DNA from: Pseudomonas bohemica
GTDB taxonomy: Bacteria; Pseudomonadota; Gammaproteobacteria; Pseudomonadales; Pseudomonadaceae
Reading direction: 5' to 3'
Length of the DNA: 64,000 nucleotides
NCBI RefSeq assembly: GCF_002934685.1
Contig: NZ_NKHL01000107.1
Location: 80,238-144,237 of the forward strand
The translations under genes and the position numbers were made by a program. The notes under the pieces were generated by a model. It was not told the DNA's origin. It did no database searches and worked only from the letters and a program-made list of their open reading frames with translations. This document shows positions 27,801-34,966 of the stretch, piece by piece. Positions within the stretch are counted from its first letter, which is position 1; the number at the start of each line of letters is the position of its first letter.

Positions 27801-29194
27801 CAGTGCTGCCCGGCTTCGATGAAGTCTGGAATGAAGACGACGCCAAGGTTGAAATCGTTCGCGCGCGCCTGAGCGGTTTCGGGCCGTTAACCGTGCCAGA
27901 CATCGCCGCGCCGTTGGCGCTACAGCCAAGCGATGTCGCTCAGGCGCTGGCCCAGCTGGAAAACGAAGGCTATGTGCTGCGTGGCCGTTTCAGCCCCGGC
28001 GCCAGCGAAGAACAATGGTGCGAGCGGCATCTGCTGTCGCGCATTCATCGCTACACGGTCAAACGCCTGCGTCGGGAAATCGAGCCTGTTTCGTTGCAGG
28101 ACTTCATGCGCTTTCTGTTCGATTGGCAGCATCTCTCTACATCGACTCAGAGCCAGGGCAAAGCGGCTTTGCCCGAAGTGGTCGATCAACTGGAGGGCTT
28201 TTCTGCCGCCGCTGGCGCGTGGGACAGCGATATTCTTCCGGCGCGACTGAAGGATTATTCCCAGAGCTGGCTGGATGACCTGTGCCGGTCCGGCAAGGTG
28301 ATGTGGATGCGTCTGACAAGCCGCACCAAGGTTGGCAGCGCGGCATTGCGCAGTACGCCGATTGTGTTGCTGCCGCGCCCGCAGGTGCGGCTATGGAGCG
28401 GCCTGACTGAACAGCCTGCGCCCACCGAGCTTTCATTGCGCGCCCAGCGGGTGCATGAGGTGCTGTCGACTCAGGGCGCGATGTTCTTCGACGAACTGAC
28501 GACTGAAGCGCATTTACTGCGCACCGAGCTGGAAAACGCGCTGCAGGAACTGGTCGGCGCAGGCCTGGTTAACGCCGACAGCTTTGCCGGCCTGCGCGCA
28601 CTGATTACCCCCGCCAGCAAACGCGCGACCCACACCAGTCGGCGCAATCGCGGGGCATTCATCGGTGGCATGGACGATGCCGGGCGCTGGGCCCTGTTGC
28701 GTCGAGCGCCAGCCCCTGAAACCACATCGCCACAACGGCTGGACAGCGACACGCTGGAGCACATCGCCATGACCTTGCTGCGCCGCTACGGCGTGGTGTT
28801 CTGGCGGCTGCTTGAGCGTGAAGCCGACTGGCTGCCGAGCTGGCGAGAGCTGCTGCGTACGTTCCATCGTCTGGAAGCGCGGGGTGACATTCGCGGCGGA
28901 CGCTTCATTGCGGGGCTAGCTGGTGAGCAGTTTGCGTTGCCAGAGGCCATCCCTGTGCTTCGGGAGGTCCGCAAACGTCCGCTGGATGGCAGCCTGATCG
29001 GCGTCAGTGGCGTCGATCCGCTGAATCTGGCGGGCACCTTGCTGCCGGGCGCGAAGGTTGCAGCAGTGGTCGGCAATCGCTTGGTGTATCGCGACGGAGT
29101 ACCCATCGCGGCCATAGTCGCGGGCAAACCACAGTATTGGGGCGAGCTGGATGCCGGGATGATGTTGCAGGTGCGGGATCGGTTGTTCAGATAG
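24881..29194 (+). CDS. lhr: Lhr-type DEAD/DEAH-box helicase (large helicase-related protein)
   Basis: 1437 residues from ATG 24881 (AGAGG just upstream); the 47 codons before it run through a REPIN and are discarded. Superfamily 2 motifs: Walker A AAPTGSGKT (49-57), Walker B DEIH near residue 178, motif III GLSAT, motif V SLELGIDIGDVDLV, and motif VI QRVGRSGH near 368. A DEAD/H-associated domain and the long Lhr C-terminal winged-helix/beta region complete it (HWLSL-like repeats not resolved by eye). Lhr is a 3'-5' ssDNA-dependent translocase that unwinds DNA and DNA:RNA hybrids, linked to repair. It appears to be a single gene unit. Confidence 0.93.
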   Translation: MNLLQTLAPVLDDFHPAVSAWFTRTFPAVTAAQAQAWPLIKRRQSTLIAAPTGSGKTLTAFLAVIDDLVHQGLELGGQLPDQTFVVYVSPLKALSNDIQINLQNPLAGITEQLEQRGLPGLRISTAVRTGDTQQKERNAMRKTAPHILVTTPESLYVLLGSDSGRRMLSSTQTVIVDEIHAIAASKRGSHLALSLERLQALCDKPLLRIGLSATQKPIERVSRFLVGSDPVSRPCAIVDIGHARPRDLAIEVPPVPLTAVMANDVWQLVYDRLAELAREHRTTLIFVNTRRLAERMARFLSERLGKEAVAAHHGSLAKEQRLDAEQRLKRGDLQVLIATASLELGIDIGDVDLVCQISSPRSIASFLQRVGRSGHHVGGTPKGRLFAISRDDLIECAALLDCVRRGELDTLLIPKAPLDVVAQQIIAEVSCQEWEEQALLEMFRKASPYAEFDEQHYQALLGMLAEGYSGRQGVRAAYLHRDAVTRTLRGRRGSKLTAVTSGGTIPDNADYSVILEPQALNIGTVNEDFAVESLAGDIFQLGNTSYRILRIESGRVRVEDAQGVPPNIPFWMGEAPGRSDELSFAVARLQADIDQRLSDHPGNLQPCTDWLMTTLGLGLDSAEQLVEYLARARSTLGALPSQDTLVMERFFDESGGTQLVIHTPFGSRINRAWGLALRKRFCRTFNFELQAAASEDAIVLSLSTSHSFALDEVWRYLHSNSAEHILIQAVLDAPLFNVRWRWNAGVALALPRYAGGRKVAPQLQRMKSEDLIATVFPDQIACLENLVGEREVPEHPLVEQTLDDCLHEAMDADGWLALLRRMEKGDVRLIARDLPAPSPLAAEILNAKPYTFLDDAPLEERRTQAVLNRRWSDPESADDLGALDAEAIVAVAEEAWPQPQNIDEMHEALMSLGCVSGAEAREQSDWMKWLENLARSGRAMRLQVSPEQALWIALERLTCLRAVYPAAEMHPPLAVLPGFDEVWNEDDAKVEIVRARLSGFGPLTVPDIAAPLALQPSDVAQALAQLENEGYVLRGRFSPGASEEQWCERHLLSRIHRYTVKRLRREIEPVSLQDFMRFLFDWQHLSTSTQSQGKAALPEVVDQLEGFSAAAGAWDSDILPARLKDYSQSWLDDLCRSGKVMWMRLTSRTKVGSAALRSTPIVLLPRPQVRLWSGLTEQPAPTELSLRAQRVHEVLSTQGAMFFDELTTEAHLLRTELENALQELVGAGLVNADSFAGLRALITPASKRATHTSRRNRGAFIGGMDDAGRWALLRRAPAPETTSPQRLDSDTLEHIAMTLLRRYGVVFWRLLEREADWLPSWRELLRTFHRLEARGDIRGGRFIAGLAGEQFALPEAIPVLREVRKRPLDGSLIGVSGVDPLNLAGTLLPGAKVAAVVGNRLVYRDGVPIAAIVAGKPQYWGELDAGMMLQVRDRLFR

Positions 29195-29203
29195 CTCTGC
29201 AAG

Positions 29204-29292
29204 CGTAGGAGCGCGCTTGCCCGCAATGGCTGTGCGCCAGTCAACCATTCGGCAACAAGCACATCGCCATCGCGGGCCAGCGCGCCCCTAGG
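29204..29292. repeat. REPIN, family A, at a convergent gene end
   Basis: The left REP at 29204-29225 (CGTAGGAGCGCGCTTGCCCG...) and the inverted right REP at 29270-29292 (TCGCGGGCCAGCGCGCCCCT...) fill the 108-bp gap between lhr and the MscS-family gene. No other terminator is seen there. Confidence 0.82.
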
Positions 29293-29302
29293 ATAGATCG
29301 GC

Positions 29303-31471
29303 TCAAACCGGACTCTCCGAGCCATCCTTGTTCACCACCGTCGCCTTGCCCGGCACCGGCTGCGGTTGCCCATCTTCATCCTCGACCGGCGCCATCTGCC
29401 CGTTGTGCGGACTCATGATCAGCTGTGGGTAAGTCTGCGCGAATCGCACGTCGGGGGACTTATCCACAAGACGCTTGAGCTTGTCGTTGAACGAGCGGCT
29501 CACCGCGTACTGCCCGCCCGACGAAGTACGGAATTGAGCGGTGATCACGATCCCGTTCATGTCCATGCGATCGAGCCCGAACACCTCCAACGGCCCTTGC
29601 AGCTTGCTCGCCAGCAGAAAGTCGTCACTGATCGCCTGCCCTGCTTCGCGGATCAGCGAAGTCGCTGAGTCCACATCCGAGTCGTAGGTGAACTGGAACG
29701 AAAAAAACGCATAGGCGAATTGCCGGGACTGGTTGGTCACCGCCTTGATCTGGCCGAACGGCACCGAATGCACGAAGCCCTTGCCATCGCGCAACCGCAG
29801 CGTGCGAATGGTCAGGCTTTCCACCGTGCCGGCATGACCTGAATCCAGCACCACCCAATCGCCGATGGAAATCGTGTCCTCAATGATGATGAACAGGCCG
29901 GTGATCACATCCTGAACCAGTTGCTGCGAACCGAAACCGATGGCCAGACCGACGACCCCCGCACCGGCCAGCAGCGGCCCGACATTGATCCCGAGATTGG
30001 CCATGGTGGTGATCGTGCAGATCACCACCAGAATGATTTTTATCGCATTACGCAGCAGTGGCAGGATGGTCTTGACACGCGTACTGGGCTGGCGCGTGGA
30101 GCGATTATTGGTCGGCGGCTTGAGGGCCTCCTGGATCGCCGTGTCCATCACTACCCACAGCAGCCAGGTCACCAGGAAGATCATCCCGATACTGCTCAAT
30201 GAGTCGCTGATCACCTTGCCAAGCGCGTTGCGTTGCGCGAATTCGAACAGCGAAAAGCCCCATATCCTGCCCAATATCTCGATGAACCCTATCGCCAGAG
30301 CAATACGCAGTACTGCATGCAGCAGGCTCAGCAGACGTTCCTTATAGACGCTGCTAATGCGCGCTTCGGCGGGTTTGAACATATGCTGAAACAGGGTGCT
30401 TAGGAACACCGTCCCGATCAATAACACTGTCGTTAGCAACGCGCATCGCAGGGCTTCCTGACTGTCCTCTCCCGCGCCGATCAGACTGACCGCCGACACC
30501 AGGATCATCAGCAAAATCGGCAGATGCCAAAGGCTCGAGAAAATCTTCAATGTCTGCTGCAACGCTGGTCTCGTCAGGCGAGCGGCCAACGGACGGTTGC
30601 GAATCAGATGCGCCACTGGCCTACGCATACGAATGACGACGATGCAGAACATCACCGAGGCCATCAGACCGGTGAACGCTGCGACGCTGGTGGTCACGTT
30701 GCCGCCCAACTGACGGGCAATCTGAGGACTGGTCAGTGCATCGCTCAAGGCCGCGAAGAAGCCGATGATGAACAGCGGATGTGGCGTGTAATCACGAATG
30801 ATGCGAACCGCTGGGCGCTTGTGCCCCGAGTTGAACAGTACGATCACCGACAGCAACACCGAGGTCGAGAAAATACCGCTGCTGGTGGAGTACGCCAGGC
30901 ACAGCGCCAGCGCCCTGCCCACCGACGTCGGGATGAAATGACTGACATACAACGTCAGCGGCAGGCAGATCAGCGCCGGAATCGTGAACGGCAAAATGTA
31001 CCCCAATACGCCCTGCACTCGCCCGTACCGTTGCAGCAGGCGATGCCGGGATATACGGCTCGCGATGAACGCACCAACGCGATTGAGGATCAGGAATGCG
31101 CCGATCCAGACGACCGACAAAATCAGGAAATCTCCGGCAATGGCCCACGGCGAGCGGGACGATGGCTTGTTGACCAAGGCCCCCAGCTCATCAGCAGCGC
31201 GGTCAGCACGCAAGCGCCAGGAGTCGAACAGATGGCCGTCCAGATCCAGCTTGTTCTGCACGCTGTCGATACTTGAGCTGATGGCCCCGAGCAATCCTCC
31301 CTTGACCAGAATTTCCGGCTTTTCGGGCTCGGCAGCAGGCGTGTCAGCCGGGGCGCTTGATTGTGCGGTACTGGCCGCAGGGGCATCGGCCGCTTGAATG
31401 TTGAGGCTGCCGAGGCAGAGGATTACACACAGCAACAGGACGGATTTGAAGTTCGACAAAACGCAGGTCAC
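29303..31471 (-). CDS. MscS-family mechanosensitive ion channel (large, with N-terminal extension)
   Basis: 722 residues: signal-like N-terminus (LLLCVILCLGSLNIQA) and a periplasmic Ala/Pro-rich stretch. Multiple membrane helices follow across about 130-500, then the pore helix and MscS beta domain (LAGAGVVGLAIGFGSQQLVQDVITGLF, GDWVVLDSGHAGTVESLTIRTLRLRD). The C-terminal mixed domain ends in a charged tail. The size resembles E. coli YbiO. It would relieve hypo-osmotic stress. The GTG start at 31471 overlaps its own Shine-Dalgarno (AAAGGAGTG), so TTG 31459 may be the real start. It is divergent from tetR, with 177 bp between. Confidence 0.9.
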   Translation of the reverse strand: MTCVLSNFKSVLLLCVILCLGSLNIQAADAPAASTAQSSAPADTPAAEPEKPEILVKGGLLGAISSSIDSVQNKLDLDGHLFDSWRLRADRAADELGALVNKPSSRSPWAIAGDFLILSVVWIGAFLILNRVGAFIASRISRHRLLQRYGRVQGVLGYILPFTIPALICLPLTLYVSHFIPTSVGRALALCLAYSTSSGIFSTSVLLSVIVLFNSGHKRPAVRIIRDYTPHPLFIIGFFAALSDALTSPQIARQLGGNVTTSVAAFTGLMASVMFCIVVIRMRRPVAHLIRNRPLAARLTRPALQQTLKIFSSLWHLPILLMILVSAVSLIGAGEDSQEALRCALLTTVLLIGTVFLSTLFQHMFKPAEARISSVYKERLLSLLHAVLRIALAIGFIEILGRIWGFSLFEFAQRNALGKVISDSLSSIGMIFLVTWLLWVVMDTAIQEALKPPTNNRSTRQPSTRVKTILPLLRNAIKIILVVICTITTMANLGINVGPLLAGAGVVGLAIGFGSQQLVQDVITGLFIIIEDTISIGDWVVLDSGHAGTVESLTIRTLRLRDGKGFVHSVPFGQIKAVTNQSRQFAYAFFSFQFTYDSDVDSATSLIREAGQAISDDFLLASKLQGPLEVFGLDRMDMNGIVITAQFRTSSGGQYAVSRSFNDKLKRLVDKSPDVRFAQTYPQLIMSPHNGQMAPVEDEDGQPQPVPGKATVVNKDGSESPV

Positions 31472-31611
31472 TCCTTTCAGTCATGAGGGACGGAGAAATC
31501 AATGCCCACAGAAACTGATCGATATTCGCCCCGCAAGTTCGCCTGCGTCGCAAAGCTTCATGCGTACCGGTTCGTCCCGACCAACGGAAACAACCATTTT
31601 TCATGCGTCGC

Positions 31612-31640
31612 TTGACCGGGGAGAACGATCGTTCTACCTT
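31612..31640 (+). promoter_or_regulatory. tetR core promoter with embedded 14-bp palindromic operator
   Basis: TTGACC (31612-31617), a 17-bp spacer and TACCTT (31635-31640) form a sigma-70-like promoter. The perfect palindrome AGAACGATCGTTCT (31622-31635) fills the spacer and touches the -10. A repressor bound there would exclude RNA polymerase. The predicted start site is only a few bases before the ATG at 31649, and no Shine-Dalgarno is present, so the mRNA may be leaderless. Confidence 0.6.
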
Positions 31641-31648
31641 GCAAACCC

Positions 31649-32218
31649 ATGAGCACACAGACAAACGATACCCGCGAAAAAATCCTCGCGACCGCCGAAC
31701 GACTCATCTACCAGAACGGGATTCACGCCACCGGCATGGACCTTCTGGTGAAGACTTCCGGCGTTGCCAGAAAGAGCATCTACCGCTACTTCGCCACTAA
31801 GGACGAAGTGGCCGCTGCCGCGCTGAACGCTCGAGACGTGCGCTGGATGCAGTGGTTCAGGACCGAGTCCAACAAGGCTGAAACGCCGCGAGGGCGAATC
31901 CTGAACATGTTTGTCGTACTTAATGACTGGTTTGAGTCCGAAGGTTTTCATGGCTGTGCGTTCATCAACACGGCCGGTGAGATTGGGGATTCGAATGACC
32001 CAATCCGGCTGATCGCCAAATCGCACAAACAGAAGTTGCTCGACTACGCGCTTGAACTCGCCGAGCAACTGAACATCGAGCAACCGTCAGTACTGGCCAG
32101 ACAGTTGCTCATTCTGATGGAAGGCGCCATCACCACCGCTCGCGTCATGGGTGACTACAGTGCCGCCGACAGCGCAAGGGATGTTGCGCAGTTGTTGCTG
32201 AAACAGGCCTCGCCCTAG
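31649..32218 (+). CDS. TetR/AcrR-family transcriptional regulator
   Basis: 189 residues. The N-terminal TetR helix-turn-helix is clear: [20 protein letters not shown] then [20 protein letters not shown] (about 28-47). The C-terminal ligand domain contains [19 protein letters not shown] and [18 protein letters not shown]. The latter half resembles regulators of the YxaF/LmrA-like group; the ligand is unknown. A perfect palindrome in its promoter suggests autoregulation. The 61-bp spacing to the next gene in the same direction suggests the DUF1348 protein is its co-transcribed target. Confidence 0.92.
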   Translation: MSTQTNDTREKILATAERLIYQNGIHATGMDLLVKTSGVARKSIYRYFATKDEVAAAALNARDVRWMQWFRTESNKAETPRGRILNMFVVLNDWFESEGFHGCAFINTAGEIGDSNDPIRLIAKSHKQKLLDYALELAEQLNIEQPSVLARQLLILMEGAITTARVMGDYSAADSARDVAQLLLKQASP

Positions 32219-32279
32219 AGGCCCGAGCTTGAAGAACGCTTCACTCACCGATCTATCCAACTTGCCTGGAGGCTTCGCC

Positions 32280-32756
32280 ATGTCCAACGCTCAGACTCGC
32301 CCGCCACTACCTCCCTTCACCCGCGAATCGGCCATTGAAAAGATCCGCTTGGCCGAAGACGGCTGGAACAGCCGGGACCCGGAAAAAGTGTCCCTGGCCT
32401 ACACACTCGACACCCAATGGCGTAACCGCGCCGAGTTCGCTACCAACCGCGAAGAAGCCAAAGGCTTTCTGACCCGCAAGTGGAAAAAAGAACTCGACTA
32501 CCGGCTGATCAAAGAGTTGTGGGCCTTCACCGACAACCGCATCGCCGTGCGCTACGCCTACGAATGGCACGACGATTCGGGGAACTGGTTTCGCTCCTAC
32601 GGAAACGAAAACTGGGAATTCGCCGAAGACGGCCTGATGCATCGTCGATTCGCTTGCATCAACGACATGCCGATCAAGGAATCGGAGCGCAAATTCCACT
32701 GGCCGCTGGGACGCCGCCCCGATGACCATCCGGGATTGAGCGACTTGGGGCTTTAA
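32280..32756 (+). CDS. Nuclear transport factor 2-like protein (DUF1348)
   Basis: 158 residues from ATG 32280, preceded by GGAGG; an upstream TTG at 32229 has no ribosome site. Signatures of the DUF1348/SnoaL-like fold: [65 protein letters not shown], and HWPLGRRP near the end. The catalytic role is unknown. It sits behind the TetR gene and ahead of a terminator, so the pair forms one unit, possibly a stress- or electrophile-responsive one. Confidence 0.88.
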   Translation: MSNAQTRPPLPPFTRESAIEKIRLAEDGWNSRDPEKVSLAYTLDTQWRNRAEFATNREEAKGFLTRKWKKELDYRLIKELWAFTDNRIAVRYAYEWHDDSGNWFRSYGNENWEFAEDGLMHRRFACINDMPIKESERKFHWPLGRRPDDHPGLSDLGL

Positions 32757-32782
32757 ACGCAACTTGTCGCTCCCAAGACAAA

Positions 32783-32818
32783 GCCCCCGGCAGCAGAGCT
32801 GTGCGGGGGCCTGTTTGT
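32783..32818. terminator. Rho-independent terminator between DUF1348 gene and ssb
   Basis: Stem GCCCCCG (32783-32789) pairs with CGGGGGC (32804-32810), followed on the plus strand by CTGTTTGTTC and on the minus strand by TTTGTCTTG. The genes converge, so it can serve both. Confidence 0.8.
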
Positions 32819-32849
32819 TCAACGCGTTACTGCGTTCGATTTCGGAGAA

Positions 32850-33374
32850 TTAAAACGGAATATCGTCATCGAAACTGTCGAAATCAGGTGCGGGCTGCGG
32901 CGCCTGTTGTGGAGCGGGACGCGACTCGCGCTGCGGCTGAGGAGCGGCCTGCGGGCGTGGTTGCTGTTGTGGACGAGGTGCGGAATTCTGATAACCGCCG
33001 CCACCCTGACCTTGTTGCGCGTCGCCTTGTGGACGGCCGCCCAGCAGTTGCATGGTGCCCTGCATGTCGACAACGATTTCAGTGGTGTAACGCTTGATGC
33101 CGTCTTTTTCCCACTCGCGGGTCTGCAGCTTGCCTTCGATGTAGACCTGCGAACCTTTACGCAGGTACTCGCCGGCGATCTCTGCGACCTTGCCGAACAT
33201 CGACACGCGGTGCCATTCGGTCTTTTCGACTTTCTGACCGGTTTGCTTGTCGGTCCATTGCTCGCTTGTCGCCAGACTCAGGTTGGTCACGGCGTTACCG
33301 TTAGGCAAGTAGCGAACTTCGGGATCCTGGCCACATGTGCCGACCAATATGACTTTGTTAACCCCACGGGCCAT
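32850..33374 (-). CDS. ssb: Single-stranded DNA-binding protein
   Basis: 174 residues: OB-fold (about 1-110; [41 protein letters not shown]), a Gly/Gln/Pro-rich disordered linker (about 115-160) and the acidic interaction tip [11 protein letters not shown]. It coats ssDNA in replication and recruits repair proteins through the tip. It lies 9 bp downstream of the MFS gene on the same strand and may be co-transcribed. Confidence 0.98.
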   Translation of the reverse strand: MARGVNKVILVGTCGQDPEVRYLPNGNAVTNLSLATSEQWTDKQTGQKVEKTEWHRVSMFGKVAEIAGEYLRKGSQVYIEGKLQTREWEKDGIKRYTTEIVVDMQGTMQLLGGRPQGDAQQGQGGGGYQNSAPRPQQQPRPQAAPQPQRESRPAPQQAPQPAPDFDSFDDDIPF

Positions 33375-33383
33375 AACGTTCTC

Positions 33384-34778
33384 CTAGGCTTCACACGTTT
33401 CCGACGCTGGATTGACCACTTCGTCGAAAGACGCCCGATCCAACAGTTCTTTGTCAAATTTGATATAGATGGCGGCCTCGTCGGCCACCACTACTGCATC
33501 TGTTACTCCACGTACGGCCAACACGCGATCGGCAAGACCTGTGTCGCGTTGAGCCTCGGGCGACAACGGCAGGCGAAGGCTGGTCACGTACGGAGGTTCG
33601 CGCATGGTAACAGCAAACGCGAGCCAAATGGCGGCCAGACCAGCGCCGCCGAGGAACACAACACCAAGCCCGCCGTGCTGAAACAGCCAGCCACCGAGGA
33701 TGCCGCCAGCGGCGGAACCGAGGAACTGGCTGGTGGAGTAAATCCCCATCGCCGTGCCCTTGCCACCCGCCGGAGAGACCTTGCTGATCAACGAAGGCAG
33801 CGAGGCCTCCAGCAGGTTGAACGCGGTAAAGAACACCACGGTGCCGATCACCAACGCCCGAAGCGTGTCGCCGAACTCCCAGAAGAATAGCTCAGTGACC
33901 ATCAGCACCAAGACTGCACCCAGCAAAATCCGCTTCATCTGGCGTTTCTTCTCGCCGTAAATGATGAACGGGATCATGGCGAAGAACGAGATCAGCAGTG
34001 CGGTCAGGTAGACCCACCAATGTTGTTCCTTGGGCAAGCCGGCTTTTTCGACCAGCGCCAACGGCAATGCGACGAAACTGGACATCAGCATGGCGTGCAA
34101 CGCGAAGATACCCAAATCCAGACGCAGCAGATCCGGATGGCGCAGCGTTGCCCCAAGCGCTTGACGCGCCAGGCCCGACTCGCGGTGTTGCAGCGTGACC
34201 GTCGACTTGGGCACAACGAACGCAACGATCACGATGCCGATCAGAGCCATTGCCCCGGTAGCCAGGAAAAGTCCGGACAGGCCGAACGCGCTGGTCAGGA
34301 TAGGTCCGACCACCATGGCGACGGCGAACGAAACACCGATGGTCATGCCGATCATCGCCATGGCTTTGGTGCGGTGCTGCTCGCGGGTGAGGTCAGACAG
34401 CAATGCCATCACTGCCGCCGAGATAGCGCCGGCACCTTGGAGAATCCGGCCGGCAATCACGCCCCAGATCGATGTCGATTGCGCTGCCAGTACGCTGCCC
34501 AGGGCAAAGACCACCAATCCCAGATAAATGACCGGCCGCCGGCCGATACGATCGGAAATGATCCCGAATGGAATTTGCAGCACCGCTTGGGTCAGGCCGT
34601 ATGCGCCAATCGCCAGGCCAATGAGCGCGGGGCTTGCGCCAGCCAGGTCCATGCCGTAGGTCGCCAGGACCGGCAAAACCATGAACATGCCAAGCATACG
34701 GAACGCGAACACCAGCGCCAGACCGCCCGCTGCGCGGGTTTCGCTGCCACTCATGCGCTCGCTGTGAGAATCGTGCAT
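33384..34778 (-). CDS. MFS transporter with C-terminal YAM-like domain (YajR-like)
   Basis: 464 residues. Twelve membrane helices are expected. Visible MFS signatures are GAYGLTQAVLQIPFGIISDRIGRRPVI (motif A at the helix 2-3 loop) and GRILQGAGAISAAVMAL (motif C region). After the last helix (about residue 390) there is a soluble ferredoxin-like domain, LADRVLAVRGVTDAVVVADE with IYIKFDKELLD, as in E. coli YajR's YAM domain. The drug or metabolite exported is unknown. It is divergent from uvrA and immediately upstream of ssb, the same order as P. aeruginosa PA4234-PA4232. Confidence 0.92.
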   Translation of the reverse strand: MHDSHSERMSGSETRAAGGLALVFAFRMLGMFMVLPVLATYGMDLAGASPALIGLAIGAYGLTQAVLQIPFGIISDRIGRRPVIYLGLVVFALGSVLAAQSTSIWGVIAGRILQGAGAISAAVMALLSDLTREQHRTKAMAMIGMTIGVSFAVAMVVGPILTSAFGLSGLFLATGAMALIGIVIVAFVVPKSTVTLQHRESGLARQALGATLRHPDLLRLDLGIFALHAMLMSSFVALPLALVEKAGLPKEQHWWVYLTALLISFFAMIPFIIYGEKKRQMKRILLGAVLVLMVTELFFWEFGDTLRALVIGTVVFFTAFNLLEASLPSLISKVSPAGGKGTAMGIYSTSQFLGSAAGGILGGWLFQHGGLGVVFLGGAGLAAIWLAFAVTMREPPYVTSLRLPLSPEAQRDTGLADRVLAVRGVTDAVVVADEAAIYIKFDKELLDRASFDEVVNPASETCEA

Positions 34779-34966
34779 GGAAGAACCTCATGTGAACCGG
34801 CGGCGATTCTACCAGTCCCATCGATGTACAGCACATACGACGCTTTGCCGCGCATCGCCGGAAACTTCTTTTTCACAGATATGGCCTGGCGCTTTTCGAT
34901 AGTGTGCATCCATCCAGTATTTGGCCGTATACTCCTGCGTTTTGACGCCCGCCGTGCGAGGCCACC

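Noticed and set aside
3077..29292. REP doublets as CRISPR repeats or IS ends
   Set aside because: They are inverted pairs scattered over many gaps, not regularly spaced direct repeats, and no transposase or target duplication accompanies them.
34779..34966. LexA box before uvrA
   Set aside because: No CTG-N10-CAG site of acceptable quality was found. Pseudomonas uvrA is not a firmly established SOS gene.
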